Assembly: GCA_008711295.1 (NCBI GenBank)
Contig: VUYV01000007.1
Location: 5,232,957-5,296,956, forward strand
DNA: 64,000 bases
Direction of reading: 5' to 3'
DNA from: Anarhynchus alexandrinus
Taxonomy: Eukaryota; Chordata; Aves; Charadriiformes; Charadriidae
Part shown: positions 1-11,100 of the stretch, one piece after another
Layout of the letters: each line of letters begins with the position of its first letter
Numbering within the stretch: position 1 is the stretch's first letter
The notes under the pieces: model-generated
What the model was told of the DNA's origin: nothing
Seen by the model: the letters and a program-made list of their open reading frames with translations, nothing else
The model's database searches: none
Position numbers and translations under genes: made by a program

Positions 1-1538
1 TACAATTCTTAAACAGAAAACAATAATGAACATTGGAAATCCAGTTGGGAGAACAGAGAGATTTTAAATATGGGCCAGACGCTTATCAGATCCCCAGGGA
101 ATTTATAATAGAGCAGTTCTGTTGATTTCAGTAGATCTGCTTACATTCATCATTGAGTTTTCTGCACGATACTTTGATTGTTCTTGATTTCTGTAGATTT
201 TGTATCAAGGGAGTTACTGGCCAGAATGCTTGTCCAGTAACACCTTATATGACTATATCAGAATATTTTTAGAAAGTAAATTTGTAACTGATAAACTTTG
301 TTATTAAACACATAAACTAAAAGTTAGACTAACTTCTCTATTGGACATAAACAATTTTTTATCAACTTTGTGTGCAATAGAAAGAAGGAAGCAAGCTTTG
401 ATCTCGAGTCTTCTTACTGGAACTACTGAAACTTTACAGCCACAATTTTGAATGTTGAATCTGATTTTAAAAGGGAAAAACTATTCCTTTACAAAAAGGT
501 CAAGTCATCATTAATGAGCAGAGGGGTATATAATATCTTTCCAAACAATGTTTGGAATAAGATAATTCTCTACGCAAGATCAGTTCAGGCTGGTGAAAGG
601 GCAGAGCTGAGTTCATAGTAGTCTTGGCACCCTGTGCCAATGCCGGGGCTGTTGTAGAGGTGTCAGCAAAAGCAGACGTTAAGGAGACAGCACTTTATGG
701 GTGCTTGCAGGGAGCCACTCCTATTACATGGGAAAGCCTGGGGAAAAGCCCAAACGGGTTTCTTTGAAAATATGTCAGTGAAAGCTGCCATCGCGGACTA
801 TGAATGAGAGGAAAAACAGGTCATGTAGGGATAGTCCAGGAAAATATGTGCAGTAGGGAAGAGGCCATGAAGGAGTCGGAGTAACGGAGGTTCTGTCAAA
901 GTGGCAGACTAGGAACATGCTCTGTACAGCAAAAGGCTGGCAGGATATGAGCACAGTAGTTTGAATTTGTCAAGGGCTGTGAAAAGATGTTGCAAAACTG
1001 GTAATGGAGGAGAGCCTGGGTAGGAGATTTAGCTGTTTGGCTAGAAAAAGCCCTTTGGGATGATGTGTGAAAAAGAATCTTCTAGATTAAGACATAACCT
1101 AAATATACAGACCTAGAAAGGAGATTCCATGACAAAAACCTTCTTCAGTTTGTTTCTCTTTTTAAGCTTGAATAGGAGGCAGGATGATAGTGTTGTCCTG
1201 AGCAATCAAAGGAAGAACTAGAAGGGAGTGCTTTAGGGGAAAGATTTAAGAGCTCAGTTTTAGCTGTGCAGAGCTGTCAGCTAAACATCGAAAAGGTATC
1301 AGAGCTAGAGGTCGACATTTTAGTCTAAATGGAAAAGCAGGTAAAGAGAGTAAGATCTCTGAACTGTCAGCACTGCAGTGATTGCTGAATGTGTATGAAC
1401 AGTGTCACAGAGAAGGGGAAGAAATTAAAGTGTGGGGGGAAAAGGTTTCCCCAGAAACCTGGGTTGGAGGGAATGAGACAGAAGGACATGCTGGAAAAGT
1501 GACTGGAGAAATCATAGTGAAGTGACAGGAGGAGATAG
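1..1538. other. Anonymous non-coding DNA, purine-rich in its second half
   Basis: No open frame of interest and no recognised exon. From about 560 onward the plus strand carries a clear excess of A and G (many gaaag, ggaag and ggagg words), which continues to about 1740. The skew fits an antisense L2-type LINE, whose coding strand is C/T-rich, because a reverse-transcriptase scrap of that kind lies just downstream on the minus strand. The skew itself is visible; its cause is inferred. The first 560 bases are ordinary AT-rich sequence. Confidence 0.5.
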
Positions 1539-1660
1539 TCACAGGAGCCAAGGGAACATCATATTTCCAGGCATGTGATTAAATGGGTGGAAGGCAGCTG
1601 ATAGGTCAGAAAGGATGAAGTTGAGATGCAATTCCCATAGAAAGAAAGTCAGGCAGGGAC
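1539..1660 (-). mobile_element. L2-type LINE reverse-transcriptase fragment
   Basis: The minus-strand frame at 1742-1539 includes, at 1631-1575, residues reading ...LNFILSDLSAAFHPFNH. In L2-clade (CR1 superfamily) reverse transcriptases the first catalytic motif typically reads LLDLSAAFDTVDH. Here DLSAAF is intact and the following residues have drifted, with the aspartate after AAF replaced. The rest of the polymerase cannot be followed with confidence on either side, so this is a very short, old scrap. The alternative is a chance match in a C/T-rich strand, but the match falls on the most conserved L2 motif and agrees with the purine skew of the plus strand. Confidence 0.45.
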
Positions 1661-3058
1661 TGTAGAGCTTGGAGGTGAAAGGGAGAAGAGCTGGGGTGGG
1701 GCTTGAAGAGGCAGGCGGGGTAACAGGGAGAATCAAAAGCACACTTATATTGCGAGAGAGAAGCTAGCCTTCAATAGATAACAACCTAGCACAGGAAAAA
1801 GCATATTCATAATTAAAGCTGAGCTAACTATTTTTAATACATAGTTTACTCAGAAAAGTCAAGGTGTATGATAAGGTAGTTACATTCATTATATCTGTCA
1901 ATGTGATGTAAAATATACAAGCTTTTCTTCAGGTCTGCACATCAATCAACATATATTGCCCTTTATTTACAAGCTGTTGGTGAAGCAGTCACTAGCTGCT
2001 TGAATTTGTGTGATATTTATAAATTTTGTGCTGACAGATTCCTCTAGTGAAGTTTCAGCCTATGGATCTTACAGAAATTCAGTGCTACAGCTGTTCTTCA
2101 TTAATCATACACAAGTGCCTGTCCTTAACAGGAAGACCTACAGGGATCTCCTAAAGATTCAGAGTAGCTTTGCCAGTTCAAAAGCTAGCGTTATTTCCTT
2201 TGAGTCAGGATTGAACAAATGCCCTTTAATGATACTAAGCATCACTGGGATCTGGAAACGCTATTTTTCAGATGGTCTGTGAGATCAGAGTCCTGAACTC
2301 TTGCTTTTCACTACCCCAAGAGATCAAGTTGTTTATGACAATTTAGTCCTAGCTGGAATCCCCAATCCAAAAATATCCTAACTTTGGCAGTTGTGATCAC
2401 AAATTTCCTATGTGTAAGTCTGGATCCTAATTTTGTGGCCAGACCTTTTCCTTAAACAACGTGCTAAAATTCCAGATGCCAAGCAATTCCAGATTTTATC
2501 TTATTTTGAAATCTCAGTGATACTTCTCACTTCAGTGAGTCCCATCCATCAGTCCCTCTATGGATTCCTACACTTGCTTAATTTGCTTTACTTACCTTTG
2601 TTTAACAGAGCTGAGGTGGTGCTGCAGGGGAGCGGAGAGGCGGCTGCGTGCTATGCAGGTGCCTGCCTTGCTGCACAGCCCAGCTGGACAGGCCTCTACC
2701 TGGAAGCATATAATATTGAATGCAATTCAAATAATACCAAGATAATACCAAGAAACAAACAGATAAAACAAAATACCCTTCTCAATAATTATATTTAACT
2801 TGATTTGCCTGAAAAGAAAAGCAGATAATTAAAAGGCAGCATCTAATAATGACCATTACGTTACCGTTTCTGCTTCATGTGTCTGTGGTTGGGACAAAAC
2901 TATTGATATTGCATCATTTAAATGTACAAATGCAACATATATTAGACAAACATTTCCTGAGTGTTTGTGAGTTCTGATGTGTATGTTTGCCTTGCATTTT
3001 TGTGTTTTGATACAGCAGTTGTCTCCTCCCAGGGCAGAGCATGACCCCTTCAATGCAC
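1661..3058. other. Anonymous non-coding DNA
   Basis: Mixed-composition sequence with no recognised gene. Overlapping open frames at 2433-2798 (121 codons) and 2560-2745 look like chance frames: no domain, low-complexity tails, and a reading frame that starts inside AT-rich DNA. A GC-richer patch at about 2610-2700 has no recognisable identity. Confidence 0.5.
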
Positions 3059-3633
3059 TGTGGTGGTTTAACCCCAGTAGGCAGCTGCTCACTCCCCAGC
3101 AGGGTGGGGAAGAGAATCAGAAGGGGGAAAGTGAGAAAACTCGTAGGTTGAGATAAAGACAGTTTAACTTGCAAAGCAAAAGCTGCACGCACAAGCAGAA
3201 TAAAGAATTCCTTCACGGCTTCCCATCAGCAGGCGGATGTTCAGCCATCTCCAGGAAAGCAGGGCTCCGTCACACGCAGGGGTTACTTGGGCAGACAAAC
3301 GCCATAACTCCAAATGTCCCCCTGCTTCCTCCTTCTTTCCCCCAGCTTGTATTACTGAGCATGATGTCATTTGGTGTGGAACATCGCTTCGGTCAGGTGG
3401 GGTCAGCTGGCCCAGCTGCATCCCCTCCCAGGTTCTTGTGCCCCCCCCCAGCCTACTCGCTGGTGGGGCAGCAGGAGAAACAGAAAACCTTGACACGGTG
3501 CTGTGTAAGCACTATTCAGCAATAAATAAAACATTGGTGTGTTATCAACGCTGTTTTGGTCACAAATCTAAAACATAGCACCATATGAGCTGCTGTGAAG
3601 AAAATTAACTCCATCCCAGCCAAAACCAGTACA
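3059..3633 (+). mobile_element. Solo LTR of an avian endogenous retrovirus
   Basis: A block of about 575 bp begins TGTGGTGGTTTAACCCC and ends CCAAAACCAGTACA, giving the TG...CA termini of an LTR. The order of internal words (a GGTTGAGATAAAGACAGTTT word, a C-rich tract, the CTACTCGCTGGTGGGG word, an AATAAA-type polyadenylation signal at about 3521-3531, and a TAACTCCATCCCAGCC tail) is one I recognise from a common LTR family in bird genomes. The polyadenylation signal gives plus orientation. No gag, pol or env lies beside it, so it is a solo LTR left by recombination between two LTRs. The usual TATA-like position before the ACTGAGCATGATGTCAT word reads CTTGTATTA, apparently decayed. I could not find clean target-site duplications, so the exact ends are uncertain. 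Open frames inside it at 3164-3578 on both strands are shadows. The family is probably ERVL- or ERVK-like; I cannot assign it precisely. Confidence 0.85.
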
Positions 3634-4471
3634 ACCAGTAAACTAACACTGTGAAGTCAGAAGTTGTATTTGCTTGAGAGTAGCCAGATGAAATTTAGCT
3701 ATGTTTCGCTAATATTATTCTTATGTGTTTTTATTGTGAAGCCGAATATTTGCAATTTACTAGTGTCCTAGCGAAATTGGAGGAAAGTGACCATTAGCTA
3801 CAGCTAATGTTACATTTGCTCCTGGTCTCTGTTTTTCTGAATCTCTTTTGCATTATCAGAGTGCCCATCTAAAATAGGTAAAAGCATTCAAGTTTGTCAC
3901 CCTCCCTTTATTTAAAAAAAAAAAAAGTTAGATAGTCCACAAAAGATTTATATTTCTGTAGCAACATTAATATGATATGCCAGCTCTTTTATTCCCTGGC
4001 TTATGCACAAACTATAAGGCACTATAAACATGTTATTTTTTAAAAGATATTTTTTGTTTCCTCTTTGCTTGTCAATGTGTGTGCACACAAGGGAGTGACT
4101 CTGGCATTTCACTTGCACGCTTGCGCTAACATACATGATCCAGGTGTCAAATGGGGAGAATCAGGTCCTGGCTTGAGATTTACGCTCAGACCTCTGCACT
4201 GTATCTTCCCGAATTGCCCTGCAAAGGTCTCTGAATGCCCCAGGTGACATTTCGGGTTTCCTTTTGGAGATTTCTGTTTTCACAAATAATTGCTTCTGAA
4301 CCTGGATAATTTATATTTAATTACTGACAAATGTGCATGCACTCAATCAGTAATTTTATTGCGGGATAAAACCAAAAAGTGAAAAGACACTGTGATCTGC
4401 GTAGTAATAATCACACATTTTCCATCATTTAGGTCTGTAAGAACTCCTGACATTTGAAGCTGTCCTACCGA

Positions 4472-4485
4472 GTTGCTATGGCAAC
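4472..4485. promoter_or_regulatory. RFX-type X-box motif
   Basis: GTTGCTATGGCAAC is a perfect 14-bp imperfect-palindromic X-box: a GTTGC half site, a two-by-two centre and a GGCAAC half site. RFX-family winged-helix factors bind such sites, often in enhancers and promoters of cilium and neural genes. The flanks (AG before, GAG after) are unremarkable. There is no adjacent promoter or exon I can identify, so any activity would be as a distal enhancer or an unused match. The motif is seen directly; its function is inferred. Confidence 0.5.
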
Positions 4486-4828
4486 GAGAAAAAAGAAAAC
4501 GTCAGATCTGAAGATTGCAGTTTACAGTTACTGTTGTTCACTACCAGGCCTCAGTTGCTCCAGATTCAGTTTAATTTGCAACCTCACTTAATCTGTCCGA
4601 CTATACATTGGTGTTTGACAGCCTCTACCCTAACTTCCGTTTGGTAATGGATTCCTCTTGCAAGACGCAAGGTTTATGCGCATTTTCTCTGAATGTTAAA
4701 AGACCATGACATCTAAACTGGACCTTGGGGGAGCAGAAAACAGATTGACTCCATTTTTTTCTATCTGTTGACTTGTTGCTATTCAACTGTTCAGAAAATA
4801 TTTTGTCTGTGGGTTAGTATTTGTATAT

Positions 4829-4866
4829 GTATGAGTGTATGTATATATATATATTTATATAGAGAG
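4829..4866. repeat. TA/TG-rich microsatellite
   Basis: A run of (TA)n with scattered G, with a pure TA core at about 4842-4854, followed by TTTATATAGAGAG. Simple-sequence DNA, probably length-variable. Confidence 0.8.
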
Positions 4867-5601
4867 AAGAGTTATACGACAGGTTTAGCTTTTATAAGAT
4901 ATTCATCTGGAGTGTGCAAGGGACAAAGCAGAGTAATGCAGCCACAGATGAATTGTAACGATTCTACCACGGCTAAACCTACTGTATTTGCTGTTTATAG
5001 TGTGGCCAGAAGGAGAGAGCCTATTGCGATCACACCGCCACTACAGCCACTTTGTTGACACCAAGTAAAGCAGGCCCAGGGCTCTGCGGTGTCACTTCTT
5101 GTACCTCACGTTCAGCAAACAAGAAATGCAAGTCCCCCTGGCTTGTTTCTGATCGGAACTGCTTTCCTTATGCCCCAGATGGAATTTACGATCCCGCAGG
5201 AGCACAGTGCTTCACTCCCCATTTCAGTGGGAGCAGCGCTGGGAGGTTCTGTGCAGCTCTGATTTGTGAGAAAGCGGGAAGCAGCTGCGACCGGCACCTT
5301 GTGGGTCACGATTTACAGCAATGGGAGTGCTGGACCTGATTTTAAAGGGGCTAAAGTCAGCTTCCTTTATGTTCCTGCAGGTCATTATTTGCCGGGGCAA
5401 TTGATAAAATTTAAATCTATGTCAGCTCTGCAGATGCAGTTAAGTAGGTAGATGTCTGCATATGAGAAGCTGATTAGAACAGCAAAAGCAAAGTATTTCT
5501 CAGAAGCGCTGGTCTCTCTCTCAGCCTCCGTGCAGCTGTCATTACATACCTAAGCGCAAGGAGGAAGACAGATGCCCTATTCTATAAATATATTCACGCA
5601 C

Positions 5602-5649
5602 GCATATATATAGTTTTGAATATATATATACATACATACACATGTACAC
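5602..5649. repeat. TA/CATA microsatellite
   Basis: Two TA cores separated by GTTTTGA, followed by a CATA tetranucleotide run and CATGTACACAC. Compound simple-sequence repeat. Confidence 0.8.
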
Positions 5650-5810
5650 ACCGTTTCCAGTTAAGAGTAACAAGAGCATTTCTTTGTGTGTGTAAACTTA
5701 CCACACTTGTTTGCAGACATGGGAAAAAAGGGTGTTCGTTATATATGAATATAAATCCTTTTCTATTCTGTGAGCATGTAAGGTTAAAAAAACCCACCTT
5801 CTAACTGTAT

Positions 5811-5826
5811 CAAGATGATCATCTTG
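5811..5826. repeat. Perfect 16-bp palindrome
   Basis: CAAGATGATCATCTTG equals its own reverse complement over all 16 bases, with no spacer. It may be a chance palindrome or a dimeric binding site; nothing around it decides. Confidence 0.7.
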
Positions 5827-8073
5827 TTAATAAATTGTAAATGATCCATCAAAGCTCACACCAAATTTTTATAAAATTAACACAAAAAGTATACTAGTGA
5901 CAGACTGTGGCTTTTATTAGAGCTTGCCAGTAACTAGGGTAAGGTAAGTGTCTTAGAATATTTTAATAAACTTGCTTATTTAAAGTTTAAACAAGAAAGC
6001 TTCCTTATGCAATAGAACTTTGCAGCTGCATTCTTTAGTTAGCATTTTTACAGTACTTATGAGTCATACTGTATGTTGTCTTTACTACAGTGAGATTATG
6101 AGCATATCTTCCACACCACGTATATGTTTCAATAGTAAAGCTTTTTGGAAGCATTAAAAAGTCCAAACATATATTTAGTTTTCCATAATGCTACACTAGA
6201 TATAAAATGTGTGTTGGTGGTTAAAAATTGCTGTACAATAGCTTTTCTCTGACTTCCTGTATTGTACCAAATATGAAACAGGTCTTTTTTTTTTTTTTAA
6301 TCAAAAGGAGTAATAACAACAGCGGCAGAGGAAAAATTAGTTTGTGTTGTGAACTTTCCTAACGTGGTAGATTTCTTGGTAAGATACAAGTTGCCTTCAG
6401 ACAGGAACCTATTTTTCTCTTCCAGCTTAACTCCTGCAGTCCTGACCAAGTAAATCTCCCACTGACCTGGTTTCTCTCGCAGCACGCTCGAGGTGTTTCA
6501 GTTACCAAAGTGGGACTTGGAGGTGCGTGGGAGCTTCTGTTGAGCCAGGGCTTCAGGAATGGGCTGTTAGGCAGCTGGAGGCATTTCAGCGGGAAAGTGC
6601 CTGATCTCAAACATTAACATGGGCATGCTTCTCGTTCTCTTTCTCTGCCCGTGCCTGTAATAAGCATATGCTGCTGTTTTATCATCAACAATTGTGTCTT
6701 AAAAAAATACATAGTTTTCAGGCAAATTTTTCAAAAGGAAAAAAATAAAAAAATGCATAACACCACTGGATTTTCAACATGTATATTTAATGAATGCATC
6801 CAAATGCACCCAAAAATAAACTGCACCCGATGCTTTGATCTACAATACCTCTATCTTGAATAAAAGAAATTATAATATCCTCCCCCCAAATACTCTTTCT
6901 CTACTTGCTCTCATCCTCTCTCTGTCCAGCAAAACCCACCTCTGGAAAGAACCCATTGACATTAGTGCCATTTCTATCAAGTACCAAATAAAACTACCCT
7001 TCTCTCATTTAAACCAAGGCTCACGTAGCATCTGGTGGATCATTCTAAGGGCACCCAAAACGAGGAACAAAAAAAACCTCTTTTGCCTGGAACTACACTA
7101 ACAATGGGAAGACTCTTTCTACCACTTTGTGCCCGAAGACAAGGGATCTGTCCTCTTGGATAATGCTGCAATCTTTTGACATGTAGAGAGGTCAGTATCA
7201 TGGCTGAAACTCTGAATCAAGATGTGTCAAAGCCTTCATTTACCATTATCACTTTATTTCTGCACCTAGATTAAAGCCCCCAGCCTTTACTGTATGTCTC
7301 TAGGCTTCAGATGGAGCTAATCACTGGACTACCTAAGCATACAAAGAGAAGGTGAAGCTGCCATGTTAATGTTTCTCCCTCTCTGTACCTGAGAACAAAC
7401 CCCATTTAACAAGAGATTGTGGCACTTTCTGTAGCGTTATACAAGTAAGGAACGGTGTTAGAATCTGAGTTTTCCTACCTGAATAACATTGTCAGCTCTG
7501 GCTCAAAAGATGATGCCCATTTCCTGAAATAAAGGAGCAACAATAATTTATTAGTAAAGAAGTTAAAAAATTGGTTGTCATTTTTTTATAGTTAATTATG
7601 TTTAACATTTGTTCAGCCAAGCTTGCTGTTTTTATAACGTAGCACTTATTTCTATGTAGTTATTTTGGTCACTACGACAGTTATTTCAGTCTATGTTTGT
7701 AGACGTACAGTGCTGTCTAGAATCAGAAAGGCAGTGAACTAGTTGATTTTCATTTTGTAACATGCACAGAACTTGTGCAAAAAAAAATCATTTCAATTGG
7801 AAAGAGTATCTGCTGTTAAAACACAAATTGGGTATAACAATCAGTGAGCGGAGTTTATTAGCAAGACAAAGGTCTCATTTGTGGTGTACTTCCTAATTGA
7901 ACCCTTGTCTGTACACCTCGTGTGCTTTTGCAATATGCCTATGTGCATTTATTAATGTACATTTTTTTCAGTAACTGTAGGTCTGAAGATTAAAACAAAG
8001 GGAAATGAGCTGAATTTCCTACTGGGTATCAAGGAAAATTAGGTAGGAGTGGAACGCTGGCTAATACACTTTC

Positions 8074-8132
8074 TGAGCCCTGTTCTCATCATGTTTACAC
8101 TGGTATAAATCAAAGAGCAATGCCATTACTAG
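8074..8132. repeat. Relic of an ancient dispersed amniote repeat
   Basis: The words CCTGTTCTCAT, then TTTACACTGGTATAAATCA, then AATGCCATTA follow the order of a worn repeat that I recall from many reptile and bird introns (a segment around TTTACACTGGTGTAAATCAG followed by a spacer and CTCCATTGA). I cannot name the family. Similar scraps of its other half appear near 42980 and 46100. Identification is from memory and inference. Confidence 0.35.
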
Positions 8133-8158
8133 AATTGTTTGAGATTCAGTTAATCATA

Positions 8159-8182
8159 TTTAGATGAAATTTTTCATCTAAA
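8159..8182. repeat. 11-bp inverted repeat with 2-nt spacer
   Basis: TTTAGATGAAA and TTTCATCTAAA face each other across TT, all eleven pairs matching. The spacer is too short for a stable RNA hairpin, but the site is a near-perfect palindrome on DNA. Confidence 0.7.
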
Positions 8183-11100
8183 GCTCCCCACATATTGCTT
8201 TTACTGGTCTGCTGTGAACAGTAAAGCAGCAATATTTGTCACAGGATCGTTGAGTGCTTATATATCATCAAAAGTCTGTCTTTCGTGACAGACAGAGAAA
8301 CCTACAGCTTCAGTGCCTCCCGCAGATGACTCACTTCCTTCACCGGCCCCTTTAACGTGTCTCTAAGGCACCCAGCATCATTTGGCTTAGCCTTTATTTG
8401 AAATGGCTCTGGCCTGTAGTCAAAGAATTCGTCCTGGTCTCTTGCGTAGTCATTTCAGTTAGAGATCACTATAATACAAGCCTCATTTATTAAATTATAG
8501 AGTTACAATCAGTTTGTATGGCCCTAGCTTAAATGTTTTATCACTACAAAAAGAAAGATATGTTATATTAACAACTTTTACATCATTGGTCTTTTCCTTT
8601 GCAAAGACCTCCTGTCTGAAATACTGAGAACACTGCCAATCTTCTCAATTGCTACTAATACACTCAGCCACTTGAAACATAGCGGAATTTTGTACACAAA
8701 TAATTTTACATCACTGTTTGTCTAAAGGCTAAGTTTCTTTCTGAATGGATTTAATAGTGTTTTATTTAATTAAAAAAAAAGAAACAAACCACAAGATAAA
8801 TTAAAATCACATCAACTTGTGAACACCAAGTTAAGGCAAAACTCTGATCCTATCTTCCCTTTATTGCATCTCTAGAAACTGTGTTGTTTCAGAGATACTG
8901 TCCAATGCTAACAAAACGATAAATAACTAAAATAGCAATTATTTTCTTTCAGTTAACTCTGTGATCTATAATCTTTAGAATTAACATGCAAATTACATTA
9001 GTAATTATCATTATAACTGTTCTATTTAAAGAAGCTATAGCTGACTATTTAGCTATGTAAAACACATAACCCATTGACCACACTGTTCTCTTGCCTCACA
9101 TCAAGATATGCTACTTGATTTATATTTGTCCAAATGAAATGGATACACTCACGCTCTCAGTGGAAAGTTACTAGTTGCACAATTGCTATGTGTGTGTATA
9201 TATGTAGATATATAGAGATATACACATACACATATAAATATATATATATATAAAATATATGCAGATGGAGGGAGACTACTACAACATGGGGACTTGGGAT
9301 AAGCAGTTTAATTCCATTAATTATAGATGAATACATGAGTTAAGAGACAGCATGGGTTACATACACCGTACCAGTCTGTTAAATCAGAAAAGAAAAAAGG
9401 TGAAAAAAACCACACACCAAAACCCAGGCTTATCCCAACTCTCATGTTGTATTTATGCTACCTTTGGCTGTCCCCTCGTAACACAATTATATCATTTGAA
9501 GATATGCATAATTGTTTACTGACTCATTTTTAGTTGTCTATGTATCAGCAGGTCACCAGTAGTGGAAAGAGAAGGGTTTATAGCCAGAATTCTGCATTAC
9601 CGTGCTTTCAGTGGGACAGCTATTTGGGAGTTTCATCCACCCTCTAAACTTCACACTCCTCCTCTGAGCAAATGACTGTATTCAATGACCTGGGGTTAAA
9701 ATGAATGTAGTCTAAAGACAGACTCTGTGTGTGTACCTGCAAACACACCCCGCCTAGGACTGTAGAATAAGAGCACGTCTGGTGGACTGTGGTGGTGAAT
9801 TCAGTACAAACACGCTGTGTTATTACTGCCATTTCAGACAGAACCCTCCTGTAAAATCATATTTGCCCCATAACAAACTCTGTCTTTTTTAAGTTACCAC
9901 CAAGATATTTTGTTACAGTTTTCTTTCTTTTTTTTTGAAGTTCAAGCAAGGAGGAAAATAAATATTTTGTTTGATTTTTAAAGATACTTAATTCAGCTAC
10001 TTTTTCAGATAATCGTTCCTTTGGGCCCTAGTTGCTGAATTGCTTGCTGTTTCTGAGGTGTAAATAAACGTTTTGATTTATGACGTGGTTGCAAAGAAAC
10101 TTGTAATTTATTTGTGAAATGCTCAAATAAAGGATGTATGGGCTTTTACCTTTTGTCTGGGCGTAGACCTTCCTGACGCAATACAGCGGGAATGGAGGAC
10201 TACAAAATGACCTTGAGGCTGCCAAAGGGCTGGAATAGCCTGCGCCAAATTCCAGAAGCTCCCATGTTGCTCTAAGTAAAAGAAAGAAATTACAGCCTTC
10301 GTCATCACCATGCCATGGTTATGGAATGAGACTCTGGAGGGTAGAGCAGTAAATAAGGTTGACCACATGAGAAAACAGCAGCAGATTATTCAGCATCCAT
10401 TCAGGTAAAAGCAATTATTTGCCTTCTAAAGCCCCACTTTCATCGTAGAGAGTTGCGTTGAGCCAAATCTGGGTCAGCTGTCCCTCAGCTGGACTGTCTG
10501 CAGGAGCTTTAATGGATTTTTGTTGCATTTCCTTTCTGCTCCACCTGGCCACCTTCGCCACCTACCACCATCAGTTCAGCTTATATAGAATAGAGAGCCC
10601 CAAAAAGTGAACGTTGCAAACAACACAGGAACAGGCTGAAAAAACATCGCTCAGCGAGGACCACCGTGGGATGCTACAGGACTGCATTCTGTCACTGCCA
10701 TCACAGCCGATTACAAGATGGCTTTTAACAGCCAGTACTGCCATGGTCTGTCGTCGTGTCTGATGTGCTCCCTCCCGGTGCGTAACTCCTCCTTAAGATG
10801 TGTGTGCAGGCGGGGTCTGCTTGTTGCCCTGATTCAGAAAATCTTACTCCAAAATGTAGAGCCCTTATTGCCTTCAAGCCCAAACTGCTCTGGGCCAGGT
10901 TGCCCCAAGAAAGCTTGCACTGCTTTAATGCCCTTCTGCACCAGGAACTGCAGACGTCATTCATTGATGAGGCTTGTCCTGTTAGCGTGCTGCCCTCCCA
11001 AGTAGCAGGACTTAAAGTTTGTACGAAACTATTTTCTTTTTTCACTGAGCTCTTATAAGGTGAAGGGAAAGGAAGTGGGTGTGCTTTCCTGTGCTGTCAC

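Larger units (their letters stand above)
3634..8073. other. Anonymous AT-rich non-coding DNA with small motifs
   Basis: No gene recognised. The block contains an RFX X-box motif, two TA/CA-rich microsatellites and a 16-bp palindrome, listed separately, plus homopolymer runs (A at about 3914-3926, T at 6285-6298). The interval 4970-5340 is somewhat richer in GC and CpG and carries several short overlapping open frames (4768-5058, 5052-5339, 5112-5309 minus). None resembles a known protein and they have no splice or start context I can defend. Confidence 0.5.

Noticed and set aside
2433..2798. 121-codon plus-strand open frame
   Set aside because: No domain, overlapping second frame, tail of asparagine/lysine-rich low complexity from AT-rich DNA; consistent with chance.
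3164..3578. Several 110-118 codon frames on both strands
   Set aside because: They lie inside the solo LTR, which does not encode proteins; GC-rich composition explains the openness.
10718..11058. Three overlapping open frames as a possible gene
   Set aside because: Two plus and one minus frame open together, none with a domain; openness is compositional. A retrocopy remains possible but is unsupported.
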